DNA from: Chitinibacter bivalviorum | Lineage (GTDB): Bacteria; Pseudomonadota; Gammaproteobacteria; Burkholderiales; Chitinibacteraceae | Assembly (NCBI RefSeq): GCF_013403565.1 | Contig: NZ_CP058627.1 | Span: 62,001 to 126,000, forward strand | Reading direction: 5' to 3' | DNA: 64,000 nt | Part shown: one piece after another, positions 1-10,760 of the stretch | Layout of the letters: every line of letters starts with the position of its first letter | Numbering within the stretch: the first letter of the stretch is position 1 | Notes under the pieces: generated by a model | Seen by the model: the letters and a program-made list of their open reading frames with translations, nothing else | The model's database searches: none | Told to the model about the DNA's origin: nothing | Translations under genes and position numbers: made by a program

Positions 1-1243
1 CGTCGTCGCCCAATTTTTTGGTGTTGTGCGCGGTATTTTGTGATTCGCCTGCTGCGCCGACACCAAAACCTTTCACGGTTTTCACCAACAGCAATGTTGG
101 TTGACCTTTGTGTTCAACGGCCGCTTTGTAGCCCGCGTACACTTTGAATAGATCATTACCACCGCGCGTCAGTTTCCAGATGTCGTCGTCGGACATCGCA
201 GCAACCAAGTCGAGCAATTCTGGGTATTTGCCAAAGAAATGTTCGCGTACGTACGCGCCATTTTTTGATTTGTAGGTCTGGTATTCGCCGTCAACTACTT
301 CCATCATGCGTTTTTGCAGCAAGCCTTTCTTGTCTTGTGCCAACAACGCATCCCAGCCTGTGCCCCAGATGACTTTAATCACGTTCCAGCCAGAGCCGCG
401 GAAGTCGCCTTCGAGTTCTTGGATGATTTTGCCATTACCACGAACTGGGCCGTCCAGACGTTGCAAGTTGCAGTTGATCACGAAAATCAGGTTGTCGAGT
501 TTTTCACGGCCAGCCAGTGAAATCGCACCCAGAGATTCAGGTTCGTCCATCTCACCGTCACCGCAGAAACACCAAACGTGACGATCGCCTTTTTGTTTAA
601 AGCCACGATCATCGAGGTATTTCATAAAGCGAGCTTGGTAGATCGCCATCAATGGGCCAAGGCCCATTGATACGGTTGGGAATTGCCAGAAATCAGGCAT
701 CAACCATGGGTGTGGGTATGAAGACAGGCCATCACCATCGACTTCGCGGCGGAATTTGTTCAATTGGTCTTCAGAGATACGGCCTTCCAAGAAAGCGCGT
801 GAGTACATGCCTGGTGCAGAGTGGCCTTGGAAGTAAACCAAGTCGCCGCCGTGGTTTTCATTCGCGGCGTGCCAGAAGTGATTCCAACCCACATCGTACA
901 AAGTCGCTGCCGAAGCAAACGATGAAATATGACCGCCTGGCTCAGCGGCATCGCGATTGGCTTTGGCCACCATCGCGGCTGCATTCCAGCGGGTATACGA
1001 CAAAATACGCTCTTCAAGGTGCGCATTGCCAGGGTGCTTGGCTTGCAAGTGCGCTGGTACCGTGTTGATGTACGCGGTGGTGGCGGTGTAGGGGATGTTT
1101 ACACCATCTTGACGAGCTTGATCTACCAGTTTCTCCACCAAGAAGTGTGCACGTTCTGCACCAACTTGTTCAATCACGCCTTGTAGCGCATCTAACCATT
1201 CTTTGGTTTCTTGTGGATCATGGTCGTTGATCTGATCTGCCAT
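1..1243 (-). CDS. aceE: Pyruvate dehydrogenase E1 component (5' part, cut by window edge)
   Basis: About 414 N-terminal residues of the homodimeric-type E1 subunit, which decarboxylates pyruvate using thiamine diphosphate and passes the acetyl group to the lipoyl domains of E2. The start ATG at 1243 gives MADQINDHDPQETKEWLDAL, the usual beginning of the family. The ThDP motif GDGEMDEPESLGAI lies near residue 229 and is followed by VINCN. The protein is normally close to 890 residues, so the rest, and probably aceF, lies beyond base 1. No frameshift is visible. It is transcribed in the same direction as pgi but is separated from it by a hairpin region. Confidence 0.97.
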   Translation of the reverse strand, partial: MADQINDHDPQETKEWLDALQGVIEQVGAERAHFLVEKLVDQARQDGVNIPYTATTAYINTVPAHLQAKHPGNAHLEERILSYTRWNAAAMVAKANRDAAEPGGHISSFASAATLYDVGWNHFWHAANENHGGDLVYFQGHSAPGMYSRAFLEGRISEDQLNKFRREVDGDGLSSYPHPWLMPDFWQFPTVSMGLGPLMAIYQARFMKYLDDRGFKQKGDRHVWCFCGDGEMDEPESLGAISLAGREKLDNLIFVINCNLQRLDGPVRGNGKIIQELEGDFRGSGWNVIKVIWGTGWDALLAQDKKGLLQKRMMEVVDGEYQTYKSKNGAYVREHFFGKYPELLDLVAAMSDDDIWKLTRGGNDLFKVYAGYKAAVEHKGQPTLLLVKTVKGFGVGAAGESQNTAHNTKKLGDD

Positions 1244-1310
1244 CGTGTATCTACCTTGTGAGTGGGTTATTTTAAATTTTCACTATTATCTGGTTTATGT
1301 ATCCAGACTT

Positions 1311-1339
1311 GAATGGCGCAGGGTTCGCCTGCACCATTC
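1311..1339 (-). terminator. Hairpin between pgi and aceE
   Basis: Two 12-base arms (1311-1322 and 1328-1339) around a 5-base loop. The single non-complementary pair becomes a G-U wobble in the leftward transcript. There is no clear U-tract after it, so it may mark the pgi 3' end or be a processing site rather than a strong intrinsic terminator. Confidence 0.45.
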
Positions 1340-1357
1340 GGTTTTGTAAAGAAAGGC

Positions 1358-3004
1358 TTAGCGTGGTGTATTGCGTTTGAAATAGTTAATCAAGCCATTG
1401 GTTGACGCGTCATGGCTGGTGGTGAGGCCCGGCGTTGTTAAATCGGATTCGATTAGCTTAGCCAATTGTTTGCCTAATTCAACACCCCACTGATCGTAGG
1501 AGTTGATATTCCAGACCGTGCCTTGTACGAAAATTTTATGTTCGTACAAAGCAATCAAGGCACCCAAGCGACGTGGTGTCAGACGCTGCATGATGATGGT
1601 ATTGGTTGGGCGATTGCCTTTGAAAATCTTGTGTGGAACAAGATCGTCTTGTGCCTGGCCGGTAATGCCTGATTTTTCTAGCTCGGCGCGCACTTCAGCT
1701 TCATTTTTGCCGCGCATAAAGGCTTCAGTTTGGGCAAAGAAGTTGGCCATCAGGATGGTGCTGTGTGGCTCAGGAATATCTGGGTGCTCGATCGTTGCGA
1801 TAAAATCGATCGGTACGATTTGTGTGCCTTGGTGCAGCATCTGGTAGTAGGCATGCTGACCGTTAATCCCTGCATCACCCCATACGACTGGACCAGTGGC
1901 GTAATCGACGCGATTGCCATCGAGGTCTACGGTTTTACCGTTGGATTCCATGTCGAGTTGCTGCAAATAAGCAGGGAAACGCGACATACATTGATTGTAC
2001 GGTGAGACCAGTTGCGTATTGGCTCCAAAGAAATTGCCATACCAAATGCCCAGCATCGCCATAATCACGGGGACGTTTTGTTCCAGTGGTTTGCCACGGA
2101 AGTGTTGATCCATGGTGTACGCACCATGCAACAAATCTTGGTAATTGTGTTTACCCAAATAAATCGCAATCGGCAGACCAATGGCCGACCACAATGAATA
2201 ACGGCCGCCAACCCAATCCCAGAATTCGAACATGTTTTTGGTGTCGATACCAAATTCGGCCACGGCTTTGCTATTGGTCGAAACGGCCACAAAGTGTTTG
2301 GCGATGTGTTTTTCGTCGCCAGCCGCTTTAACAAACCAAGCGCGTGCAGTGCGTGCATTGGTAATTGTTTCTTGGGTGGTAAATGTTTTCGATGCGATGA
2401 TAAATAGCGTGGTTTCTGGATTGAGTTTTTTTAACGTCGAAACGATTTGGTCGCCATCGACCGTCGAGACAAAATGCATCGACAGGCGCGCGTGGCCATA
2501 TTCTTTGAGTGACTGACAGACCATCAATGGGCCCAAATCCGAGCCACCAATACCGATATTCACGATGTCTGTGATTGGTTTGCCTGTGTAGCCTTGCCAT
2601 TCGCCTGAGCGAACTTTGTCAGAAAAGTCGCCGATTTGCTCTTTGACCGCATTGACTTTCGGCATCACATCTTCGCCATCCACTACGATGGGGTTGTGAT
2701 CCAAGTTGCGCAGAGCGGTGTGCAGCACAGCGCGTTTCTCGGTGATATTGATTTTTTCGCCCGAGAACATTTTTTCGATGCGCTCTTTCACCCCAGATTG
2801 ACGCGCCAACTCGAATAATAATTGCATCGTTTTTTCTGTGATGCGATTTTTCGAGTAATCGAAAAACAAGCCGCCGGTTTCCAGCGAGAATTTCTCAAAA
2901 CGATGTGGATCGTTTTGGAATAAATCACGCATATGCAGCGGTTCGACTTCCTTGAAATGCTCTGTTAGCGCTTGCCAAGCTGGCGATGAAGTTAAATTAG
3001 ACAT
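1358..3004 (-). CDS. pgi: Glucose-6-phosphate isomerase
   Basis: Interconverts glucose 6-phosphate and fructose 6-phosphate in the cytoplasm. In a bacterium using the Entner-Doudoroff route it feeds fructose 6-phosphate back towards Zwf. Family signatures are visible: GIGGSDLGP near residue 150, [13 protein letters not shown] near 260, [12 protein letters not shown] (catalytic Glu and His region) and [11 protein letters not shown] near the end with the catalytic Lys. The ATG at 3004 is chosen because it gives 548 residues, like the E. coli enzyme, and has GAGG upstream. A start at 3064 would overlap hexR and add a Ser/Thr/Asn-rich tail that the family lacks. Last gene of the zwf-pgl-hexR-pgi cluster. 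Confidence 0.96.
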   Translation of the reverse strand: MSNLTSSPAWQALTEHFKEVEPLHMRDLFQNDPHRFEKFSLETGGLFFDYSKNRITEKTMQLLFELARQSGVKERIEKMFSGEKINITEKRAVLHTALRNLDHNPIVVDGEDVMPKVNAVKEQIGDFSDKVRSGEWQGYTGKPITDIVNIGIGGSDLGPLMVCQSLKEYGHARLSMHFVSTVDGDQIVSTLKKLNPETTLFIIASKTFTTQETITNARTARAWFVKAAGDEKHIAKHFVAVSTNSKAVAEFGIDTKNMFEFWDWVGGRYSLWSAIGLPIAIYLGKHNYQDLLHGAYTMDQHFRGKPLEQNVPVIMAMLGIWYGNFFGANTQLVSPYNQCMSRFPAYLQQLDMESNGKTVDLDGNRVDYATGPVVWGDAGINGQHAYYQMLHQGTQIVPIDFIATIEHPDIPEPHSTILMANFFAQTEAFMRGKNEAEVRAELEKSGITGQAQDDLVPHKIFKGNRPTNTIIMQRLTPRRLGALIALYEHKIFVQGTVWNINSYDQWGVELGKQLAKLIESDLTTPGLTTSHDASTNGLINYFKRNTPR

Positions 3005-3056
3005 CGACACTAATCCTCGTGTATCACTATTGGTGCTGTTATTAGTTTTGGTTCGC

Positions 3057-3899
3057 TTACTCATGGCCGCGAACTCGTTTTTCTTTCATATTGCGTTTCA
3101 TTTTTTCGAGCTGATCAATCAACTCTGGGCCGCGTTTGAGTGCAACCCCAACGGCGAGTACGTCAATAATCACCAAATGCACGATGCGGGTAATCATCGG
3201 AGTGTACAAATCCGGGTCTTCCATCGTATCGGCGTAGAGGCAAATATTGCAGCGTTTAGCCAGTGGCGATTTGCTGTGCGTAATGCCAATCACGTCCGCA
3301 CCGGCATCACGGGCAATTTCAACCGAGCGCAGCATATCGAGCGTGCGGCCCGAGTTGGAAACGGCAATCACCGCATCGCCGGGCTTGAGCATTGATGCGC
3401 TCATGCCATGCATGTGCGGGTCGGTGTAGGCAACGGTAGGAACGCCGAGGCGGAAAAACTTATTTTGCGCATCGATGGCCACTGCGCCAGATTGGCCTTG
3501 GCCCCAAACTTCGATTTTGTGCGTGTTTGATAAGACTTTAATCGCGCGTTCGAGTACTTCAGTGTCGAGCTCATTGCGACAACGCAGCAGGTGCGAAATA
3601 TTATTGTCGAATAATTTGCGTGCCAGATCGTGCGCCGAGTCATCCGATGACACCATCGAGTGAACATAAGGCACACCCGAAACCAAGCTACGCGTCAGGC
3701 GCAATTTGAAATCTTGCAGGCCTGAGCAATTGAGCGAACGACAAAAGCGAATCACTGTCGGTTGAGATACATCGGCAAGATCGGCAATTTGGGCAATCGG
3801 CGCATTTGCAACCAGATTGGGCTGAGCGATCACCAGCTCAGCGACTTTACGCTCAGATTTTGATAGTGAATCAATTACTGTTTTGATGCGTTCGAGCAT
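3057..3899 (-). CDS. hexR: HexR-type transcriptional regulator (RpiR family, HTH plus SIS)
   Basis: Repressor of hexose catabolism genes; in studied proteobacteria HexR is released from DNA by 2-keto-3-deoxy-6-phosphogluconate. The N-terminal RpiR-type helix-turn-helix (about residues 1-77) contains [14 protein letters not shown], and a sugar-isomerase SIS domain (about 120-250) contains [11 protein letters not shown] and [14 protein letters not shown]. The ATG at 3899 is preferred: it has GAGG nine bases upstream and gives [20 protein letters not shown], matching the family start. A GTG at 3932 only adds an unconserved stretch. Its placement inside the zwf operon and two HexR boxes upstream of zwf and edd support the assignment. 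Confidence 0.93.
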   Translation of the reverse strand: MLERIKTVIDSLSKSERKVAELVIAQPNLVANAPIAQIADLADVSQPTVIRFCRSLNCSGLQDFKLRLTRSLVSGVPYVHSMVSSDDSAHDLARKLFDNNISHLLRCRNELDTEVLERAIKVLSNTHKIEVWGQGQSGAVAIDAQNKFFRLGVPTVAYTDPHMHGMSASMLKPGDAVIAVSNSGRTLDMLRSVEIARDAGADVIGITHSKSPLAKRCNICLYADTMEDPDLYTPMITRIVHLVIIDVLAVGVALKRGPELIDQLEKMKRNMKEKRVRGHE

Positions 3900-3992
3900 T
3901 TGCTTATTCCTCACCCAAACGTGCACGGTCACAGCCCAAATGGCGGGTGACGTAAAAATTGAAGTTTAATTTTAGCGTCATGACTTTGACAC

Positions 3993-4688
3993 TCAGGCCG
4001 CCCAAAATACGTTGGCGAGCGGCACTTGATCAAGGACGCGACGAATCGGGTATTGCTCAGTGAGTGCGACATTTGCCGCCATCGCGTTGAGCAGGAGTTC
4101 TTTTTTGCTCTCGCCAGTGATATGCACCAATACTTTCGGGCTTTTCACGATGGTTGGGAGCGTTAAGGTAATGCGCTGATGCGGTGCAACGGGTGGCGTA
4201 ACGGCGGCCAACAAAGCAGTTGACTCACATGCTGCTTCGAGTTCAGCAGCCGCTGGGAATAATGAGGCCGTATGACCGTCATCGCCCATGCCCAAAATCA
4301 CGACGTCGATGGGGTTTGGCATCTTGGCCAAGCGCGCTTCGATTTCAGCGAGGGCTTCGTGGGGTGTTGCTTGAGTATTAACCAGAGATACGAAAGTGGC
4401 AGCAGCGGCGCCATCTTGCAATAAATTTTCGCGGGTTAAGCGCTCATTGCTATCGGCATGATCAGGCTGAACCCAGCGTTCATCGACCAAGGTAATTACA
4501 ACGCGAGACCAATCGAGATCGCTATTGCGTAAAGCTTTGAACATGCCTGCAGGTGTGCGACCACCAGAAACCGCAAGGCCAGCAGTGCCGCGCGCGGCAA
4601 TCGCTTTTTTAAGTTCGTCAGCAATGGTTGCTGCGAGTTGCTGATCCAGTGTTTCTTTGTTGCTAAACTCATGCCATTGCAAAGCCAT
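3993..4688 (-). CDS. pgl: 6-phosphogluconolactonase
   Basis: Hydrolyses 6-phosphogluconolactone to 6-phosphogluconate, the step between Zwf and Edd. The 231-residue protein is of the DevB/SOL type: AVSGGRTPAGMFKAL near residue 41, VDERWVQPDHADSNERL near 68 and GMGDDGHTASLFP near 132 are its active-site and phosphate-binding segments. It lies between zwf and hexR in the same direction. Length and motifs are complete. Confidence 0.95.
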   Translation of the reverse strand: MALQWHEFSNKETLDQQLAATIADELKKAIAARGTAGLAVSGGRTPAGMFKALRNSDLDWSRVVITLVDERWVQPDHADSNERLTRENLLQDGAAAATFVSLVNTQATPHEALAEIEARLAKMPNPIDVVILGMGDDGHTASLFPAAAELEAACESTALLAAVTPPVAPHQRITLTLPTIVKSPKVLVHITGESKKELLLNAMAANVALTEQYPIRRVLDQVPLANVFWAA

Positions 4689-4724
4689 TCAATTCTCCAA
4701 ACTACAATCTAGACGGGTATTGCA

Positions 4725-4753
4725 ATCAAGACCTTGTCTAGCAAGGTCTTGAT
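4725..4753 (-). promoter_or_regulatory. Perfect 12-bp stem-loop between zwf and pgl
   Basis: ATCAAGACCTTG (4725-4736), a 5-base loop, then CAAGGTCTTGAT (4742-4753). The stem is perfect but no U-tract follows in the leftward direction, so it is unlikely to be a simple terminator. A role in mRNA stability or in tuning zwf against pgl expression is inferred. Confidence 0.6.
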
Positions 4754-4773
4754 GTATTTACTGCGGGTGGGTA

Positions 4774-6222
4774 TTAAGCTTCTTCGTGCCAGCACAGACC
4801 GTCGCGAGACAGCAGGGCGGATGAAGCTGCCGGGCCCCAAGTACCCGCGGTATAGGTCTTCGGACCTTCGCTGCTGTTTTCCCACGATTCAATGATCGGC
4901 TCAACCCAACGCCAAGCTGCGCGCTGCTCGTCACGGCGTACGAACAATGAGAGGTCGCCTTTGATCACATCCATCAACAGGCGTTCATACGCTTCTGGGC
5001 TGCGAGTGCTAAACGCTTCTTTGAAGTCCAGATCCAAATACACTTCGCGCAGACGATCTTTGCCCGGCTCTTTGGCCATCATGTACAGGCGCACTGATTC
5101 GTCGGGTTGCAGCTCAATCACCAAGCGGTTTGGGCGCGTGTTTTTACCGAAGGTCGAGGTTGGCACTTCGCGGAAATTGATCACGATTTGTGCCAAGCGG
5201 TCGCCCAAGCGTTTACCGGTACGCAAGAAGAAAGGAACACCAGCCCAGCGCCAAGTTTCAATTTCAGCCTTGAGTGCGACAAATGTTTCAGCTTTCGAAC
5301 CTGCGGGTACGCCTGGCTCATCTTGGTAACCAATAACAGGTTTGCCGCCAACCGCACCAGCACGGTACTGACCGCGTACGACTTTGGTTTTTACATCGTC
5401 TGTCGTCAGTGGCTTCAAAGCTCGCAATACTTTGAGTTTTTCGTCACGCACAGCGTCAGCATCAATCGATGCTGGTGGTTCCATTGCCACGATGGTCAGC
5501 AATTGCAACAAGTGGTTTTGCACCATATCGCGCAAAGCACCCGTTTTGTCGTAGAAGTCTGCGCGGGTTTCAACGCCAACTTGCTCAGTCACGGTAATTT
5601 GCACGTCGCGAATCCATTCACGGCGCCACAGCGGCTCAAGCAAAGTATTGGCAAAACGCAGTGCGATCAGATTTAGTACCGGCTCTTTACCGAGGTAATG
5701 GTCGATACGGTAGATTTGTTGCTCGTTGAAGTATTCACCCACTTCATCGTTAATCTTGTTCGATGAGTCCAAGTCGTGGCCGAGCGGCTTTTCTAGTACG
5801 ACGCGTGAATGGCCTTCGTTCAGGCCTTGCGCGGCTAAGTTTTTAGCAATAGGCGCAAAGAAATCAGGAGCGGTAGAGAGATAAAACACGCGCTCGCGAG
5901 TTGGGAATTTGTTCAGAGTTTCAGCGAGGGCAACGAAGTCTTCTTCGGTGTTGGCATCAACTTTTAAGTATTCAATGCGCGCAGCGAATTTATTCCAGTC
6001 ACTTTCGTTATAATGGCTGCCAAGGTATTCTTTCGCCTTGGTGTGAGCTTTTTCAACGTAGGCTGCGGTGTCCGACGGGCTGCGGCCCAGGCAGATGACG
6101 CGACCTTGGCTTGGCAAATTGCCGTCTTGGTCTTGGTGGTAAAGTGCAGGAAGTAACTTGCGTAAAGCGAGGTCACCTGTGCCGCCAAAAAAAACGATAT
6201 CGAAAGCGTCGATCGCAGTCAT
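4774..6222 (-). CDS. zwf: Glucose-6-phosphate 1-dehydrogenase
   Basis: Oxidises glucose 6-phosphate to 6-phosphogluconolactone with NADP or NAD, the entry to the Entner-Doudoroff and pentose phosphate routes. The N-terminal Rossmann motif FFGGTGDLALRKLLPALY and the active-site signature RIDHYLGKEPV (His and Lys) are intact. The ATG at 6222 gives 482 residues with MTAIDAFDIVFFGGTGD, in line with the family. A longer reading frame back to 6306 would run through the HexR operator at 6281-6295 and is rejected. First gene of the zwf-pgl-hexR-pgi cluster. Confidence 0.97.
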   Translation of the reverse strand: MTAIDAFDIVFFGGTGDLALRKLLPALYHQDQDGNLPSQGRVICLGRSPSDTAAYVEKAHTKAKEYLGSHYNESDWNKFAARIEYLKVDANTEEDFVALAETLNKFPTRERVFYLSTAPDFFAPIAKNLAAQGLNEGHSRVVLEKPLGHDLDSSNKINDEVGEYFNEQQIYRIDHYLGKEPVLNLIALRFANTLLEPLWRREWIRDVQITVTEQVGVETRADFYDKTGALRDMVQNHLLQLLTIVAMEPPASIDADAVRDEKLKVLRALKPLTTDDVKTKVVRGQYRAGAVGGKPVIGYQDEPGVPAGSKAETFVALKAEIETWRWAGVPFFLRTGKRLGDRLAQIVINFREVPTSTFGKNTRPNRLVIELQPDESVRLYMMAKEPGKDRLREVYLDLDFKEAFSTRSPEAYERLLMDVIKGDLSLFVRRDEQRAAWRWVEPIIESWENSSEGPKTYTAGTWGPAASSALLSRDGLCWHEEA

Positions 6223-6280
6223 GAGCCAAAAATCCTCGTCTGGAATTGGAGCTTGAAAAAGAGTCAAGCATAGTAAGCTT

Positions 6281-6295
6281 TGTAATCTTACTACA
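6281..6295. promoter_or_regulatory. HexR box, zwf side
   Basis: TGTAATCTTACTACA matches the HexR consensus TGTARTWWWAYTACA at all but one or two central positions. It lies 59 bp upstream of the zwf start, where a repressor would cover the promoter. Confidence 0.8.
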
Positions 6296-6447
6296 GGCTC
6301 AAACACCCTAGCAAACGAATTTATTACCTAGTGGTTTGCACCAATGCGGCGCAAAGTGATTTAACGGAAAACCTTTGTGGTGCAAGGCCTTGCTGCAGTG
6401 CAGCGAAGTCGCTATGTAAAGAGTTTTACTTGTCGAAACGCCTTGAT

Positions 6448-6462
6448 TGTAGTAAAACTACG
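6448..6462. promoter_or_regulatory. HexR box, edd side
   Basis: TGTAGTAAAACTACG agrees with the HexR consensus TGTARTWWWAYTACA except for the last base. It lies 58 bp upstream of the edd start. With the site at 6281 it gives each divergent promoter its own operator. Confidence 0.78.
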
Positions 6463-6519
6463 CTTAAATTCTAAGTCTATCTGCTCGATAGTTTAGTTCA
6501 GAAAATTCGGAGTTCTTTC

Positions 6520-8343
6520 ATGTCACTGCATCCTGGTTTGGTCGAAGTAACCCAGCGCGTTATCGAACGCAGCAAAGAATCACGTTCACGCTATCTGGCG
6601 CGATTAGAACAGGCGGCCAGTAAAGAGCCCGTACGAAAAGGTTTGGCTTGTACCAACCAAGCGCATGCTTGGGCTGCAATGCCTGAGACCGACAAAATCA
6701 TGATGCGTGAAATGCGTCAGCCTAATTTGGCGATTGTGTCTGCCTATAACGAAATGCTCTCGGCACATCAGCCGTTTGAAACTTTCCCTGCGATTATCAA
6801 AAAAGCTGCCAATCAAGCTGGTGCAACGGCGCAGTTTGCCGGTGGCGTGCCTGCAATGTGTGATGGCGTGACCCAAGGTCAGCCAGGTATGGAGTTGTCG
6901 CTGTTTAGTCGCGATGTGATCGCGATGTCTACGGCTGTGGCGCTCTCGCACAATATGTTTGATGCAACTTTGTGTCTGGGTGTGTGTGACAAGATTGTTC
7001 CAGGCTTATTGATTGGCGCGCTGCAGTTTGGTCACTTGCCAACCATTTTTGTGCCTGCAGGCCCAATGACGACGGGTATTGCCAATAAAGAAAAAAATAT
7101 CACTCGCCAATTATTTGCTGAAGGCAAAGTAGGTCGTGATGCTCTGTTGGCCTCTGAAGAAGGCTCGTATCACGGCCCGGGTACCTGTACTTTCTTTGGT
7201 ACCGCCAACTCGAATCAAATGCTGATGGAAATTATGGGTTTGCATATGCCGGGCGCGGCATTTACCAATCCAGGTACGCCACTGCGTGATGCGTTGACCG
7301 TCGCAGCTACTAAACGTGCAGCGCAAATTACCGCACTGGGTAATGAATTTATCCCGGTCGGTAAAGTGATCGATGAGAAGGCGATTATTAATGGCATTAT
7401 TGGTTTGCTGGCAACCGGTGGCTCAACGAATCATACGATTCACTTGATCGCGATCGCACGCGCTGCGGGTGTGATTATTAACTGGTCTGACTTTAACGAT
7501 TTGTCGGCCATTATTCCGCTGTTGGCGAAGGTTTATCCAAACGGTGCTGCTGATGTGAATCATTTCCATGCGGCAGGTGGTATGGGTTATCTGATCCGCG
7601 AATTGCTTGATGCTGGATTGTTGCATGACGACGTTTGGACTGCAGCGGGCTATGGTTTGCGCCATTATGCGCAAGAACCATTCCTAGAAAATGGCGTCGC
7701 TGTTTGGCGTCCTGCTCCTGTACAAAGTGGCGATGATTCCGTTCTTAGAACTGCGGCTAATCCATTCCAGGCCGATGGTGGTACCAAATTACTGCAAGGT
7801 AATTTAGGGCGTGCTGTGATTAAAACCTCTGCAGTGGCAGTGGAGCACCGCATTGTAAATGCGCCTGCTATCGTCTTTGATGATCAAGAAGATGTCATCG
7901 CCGCATTTAAACGTGGCGAGTTGGAGCGTGACTTTATTGCGGTTGTTCGTTTCCAAGGTCCGCGCGCCAATGGTATGCCAGAGTTGCACAAGCTCACTCC
8001 GCCATTGGGTGTGTTGCAAGATCGTGGCTTTAAGGTGGCTTTGGTTACTGATGGCCGTATGTCAGGCGCATCGGGCAAAGTGCCTGCCGCGATTCATATT
8101 ACGCCTGAGGTGGTTTCAGGTGGCGCACTGGGTAAAGTTCGTACCGGCGATATGATTTTGTTGAATGCTGAAACGGGTGAGCTTGTGGCTCAAGTGGATG
8201 CGGCAGAGTGGGATGCGCGCGAAGTTGCGACGGCTGATTTGTCGGCAAATGGACATGGCATGGGGCGTGAGTTGTTTGCTTCATTCCGTGCTGCGGCAAC
8301 TGGTGCCGAAGACGGCGCGATTAGTATGGGTTTGGCGCACTAA
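6520..8343 (+). CDS. edd: Phosphogluconate dehydratase
   Basis: Dehydrates 6-phosphogluconate to 2-keto-3-deoxy-6-phosphogluconate, the first dedicated Entner-Doudoroff step. The 607-residue protein belongs to the IlvD/Edd family of iron-sulfur dehydratases. Visible signatures include [31 protein letters not shown] with cluster-ligand cysteines, [14 protein letters not shown], and near the end [22 protein letters not shown] eight bases before the ATG supports the start. It is divergent from zwf, has a HexR box upstream, and is followed by eda after 119 bp. Confidence 0.97.
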   Translation: MSLHPGLVEVTQRVIERSKESRSRYLARLEQAASKEPVRKGLACTNQAHAWAAMPETDKIMMREMRQPNLAIVSAYNEMLSAHQPFETFPAIIKKAANQAGATAQFAGGVPAMCDGVTQGQPGMELSLFSRDVIAMSTAVALSHNMFDATLCLGVCDKIVPGLLIGALQFGHLPTIFVPAGPMTTGIANKEKNITRQLFAEGKVGRDALLASEEGSYHGPGTCTFFGTANSNQMLMEIMGLHMPGAAFTNPGTPLRDALTVAATKRAAQITALGNEFIPVGKVIDEKAIINGIIGLLATGGSTNHTIHLIAIARAAGVIINWSDFNDLSAIIPLLAKVYPNGAADVNHFHAAGGMGYLIRELLDAGLLHDDVWTAAGYGLRHYAQEPFLENGVAVWRPAPVQSGDDSVLRTAANPFQADGGTKLLQGNLGRAVIKTSAVAVEHRIVNAPAIVFDDQEDVIAAFKRGELERDFIAVVRFQGPRANGMPELHKLTPPLGVLQDRGFKVALVTDGRMSGASGKVPAAIHITPEVVSGGALGKVRTGDMILLNAETGELVAQVDAAEWDAREVATADLSANGHGMGRELFASFRAAATGAEDGAISMGLAH

Positions 8344-8462
8344 TATATAAAAGAAGTTTGTTGTGAGCGGCTGGTGTGTGAGGAGATGCGCCGGCCGGTT
8401 TGAAACCTTTGCTGACCTTCGATAATAAAAAGGCTGCAATTTAGATAAGACGGAAAATTCTC

Positions 8463-9086
8463 ATGCAGATTCGTGACATCATGCGCTCTTGCACTGTAAT
8501 GCCGGTGCTGGTAATTGAAAATGTAGAGCACGCAGTGCCTTTGGCTCAAGCGCTGGTTGACGGCGGTATTCGTGTTTTGGAAGTGACGTTGCGTACTGAT
8601 GCTGCGCTTGCTGCGGTAAAAGCGATTGCTGATAACGTGCCTGGCGCGATTGTGGGTGTGGGTACGGTAGTTCGTCCTGAGCAGTTTGCTCAAGCGAAGG
8701 CTGCTGGTGCAGTATTTGCCGTGACACCTGGTTTGACGCCAAAACTGGCCGCTGCCGCTCGTGAGTGCGGGATCGAGTTGTTGCCAGGTGTAATGACGCC
8801 ATCTGAAGCGATTGCAGCTTTGGAAGAAGGTTTTGATGCGATGAAATTGTTCCCTGCTGAGCAAGCGGGCAGCTTGGCAATGTTGAAAGCATTGGGTGGC
8901 CCGTTGCCACAAATCTTGTTCTGCCCAACGGGTGGTGTGAGCGTAGAATCTGCCCCTAAATTGTTGGCATTGCCGAATGTGGGCTGTGTAGGTGGCTCTT
9001 GGTTGGCTCCTAAAGATATGGTTGCAAAAGGTGATTGGGCGGGGATTACTGCGCTCGCACGTGAAGCGGCTGCATTGCGTCCTTGA
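8463..9086 (+). CDS. eda: KDPG aldolase (2-dehydro-3-deoxyphosphogluconate aldolase)
   Basis: Cleaves 2-keto-3-deoxy-6-phosphogluconate to pyruvate and glyceraldehyde 3-phosphate. The 207-residue class I aldolase shows EVTLRTDAAL with the catalytic Glu40, the GVGTV phosphate-binding region and FDAMKLFPAE with the Schiff-base Lys128. It forms the expected pair with edd. Its product glyceraldehyde 3-phosphate is the substrate of the next gene, gap. Confidence 0.97.
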   Translation: MQIRDIMRSCTVMPVLVIENVEHAVPLAQALVDGGIRVLEVTLRTDAALAAVKAIADNVPGAIVGVGTVVRPEQFAQAKAAGAVFAVTPGLTPKLAAAARECGIELLPGVMTPSEAIAALEEGFDAMKLFPAEQAGSLAMLKALGGPLPQILFCPTGGVSVESAPKLLALPNVGCVGGSWLAPKDMVAKGDWAGITALAREAAALRP

Positions 9087-9310
9087 TTGGTCTAGGCTGA
9101 TCGCACTGCGCTAGTGTTTGGTGCGGTGTGGTCGGCTTTTTGTTTTTTGCTGTCTGGGTAAGTGTTCTATTTACCCGCCGCTTTAGTAACTTATTTGGTT
9201 TTAATGTAGTTTTTGCAAAGTGTTTGTCATGGCGCAAAGGCAATATTGCTCTAAATGGTGCATGCTTGAGCGTCCCGATTTATTCGATCCCCTATTGTTT
9301 CTGGAGATGA

Positions 9311-10318
<1,008 letters not shown>

Positions 10319-10337
10319 TCGTTTAAAAGCGAATCCT

Positions 10338-10370
10338 AAAAGCCAGTCAGTAAATCTGACTGGCTTTTTT
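10338..10370 (+). terminator. Intrinsic terminator after gap
   Basis: The stem AAGCCAGTCAG / CTGACTGGCTT has a 5-base loop and is followed directly by a T-tract. Confidence 0.93.
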
Positions 10371-10760
10371 ATTGGCTAGCAGTTGTGCGGGAGTAACTTG
10401 TTAGCGCTAATTGTCGGTGCGGTTTAATGTTCTTGGTTTGGTAAAATTACCAATTGTTGTGAGGTAAATTGCTGCAATTGAGGGTAAGCAGGTAAGGTAA
10501 TAGCTTAATAATTTCAGCTAAGTAATTATTATTAAAGATGAATGTCACGTGGGCTTGTTTGCGGCTTAAGCCCCGGGCGTTAACCGAAAAGTACTGTTGT
10601 ACTCAGGCTACACCATTGGCCTAAATCGGAAATAGCTTTTGCGTTGGCCGGAGTTCTTCCGTAATCTTGAGTCTGTAAAGCAGTGGCCCAGCTAGATAAG
10701 AGGCCCGCTGTTACGGTGGTTAAATAAATCCAACTCTCTCTTTTCTTTGGAGAAATAAAA
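10371..10760 (+). promoter_or_regulatory. Non-coding region upstream of porin 1
   Basis: About 390 bp without a credible gene. It contains the inverted repeat TTGGTAA-AA-TTACCAA (10438-10453), a possible operator, and a GGCTTAAGCC-like palindrome near 10572. The porin RBS is TTTGGAGAAATAAAA before the ATG. No promoter could be fixed, and a long 5' leader is possible. Confidence 0.45.

Noticed and set aside
3005..3064. Longer pgi start at 3064
   Set aside because: It overlaps hexR, has no RBS, and adds an unconserved tail; the ATG at 3004 fits family length.
6223..6306. Longer zwf start at 6306
   Set aside because: The added segment would include the HexR operator and does not resemble the Zwf N-terminus.
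9205..9219. HexR-like sequence before gap
   Set aside because: Only the left half (TGTAGTTTT) fits the consensus; the right half does not, so it is not listed as an operator.
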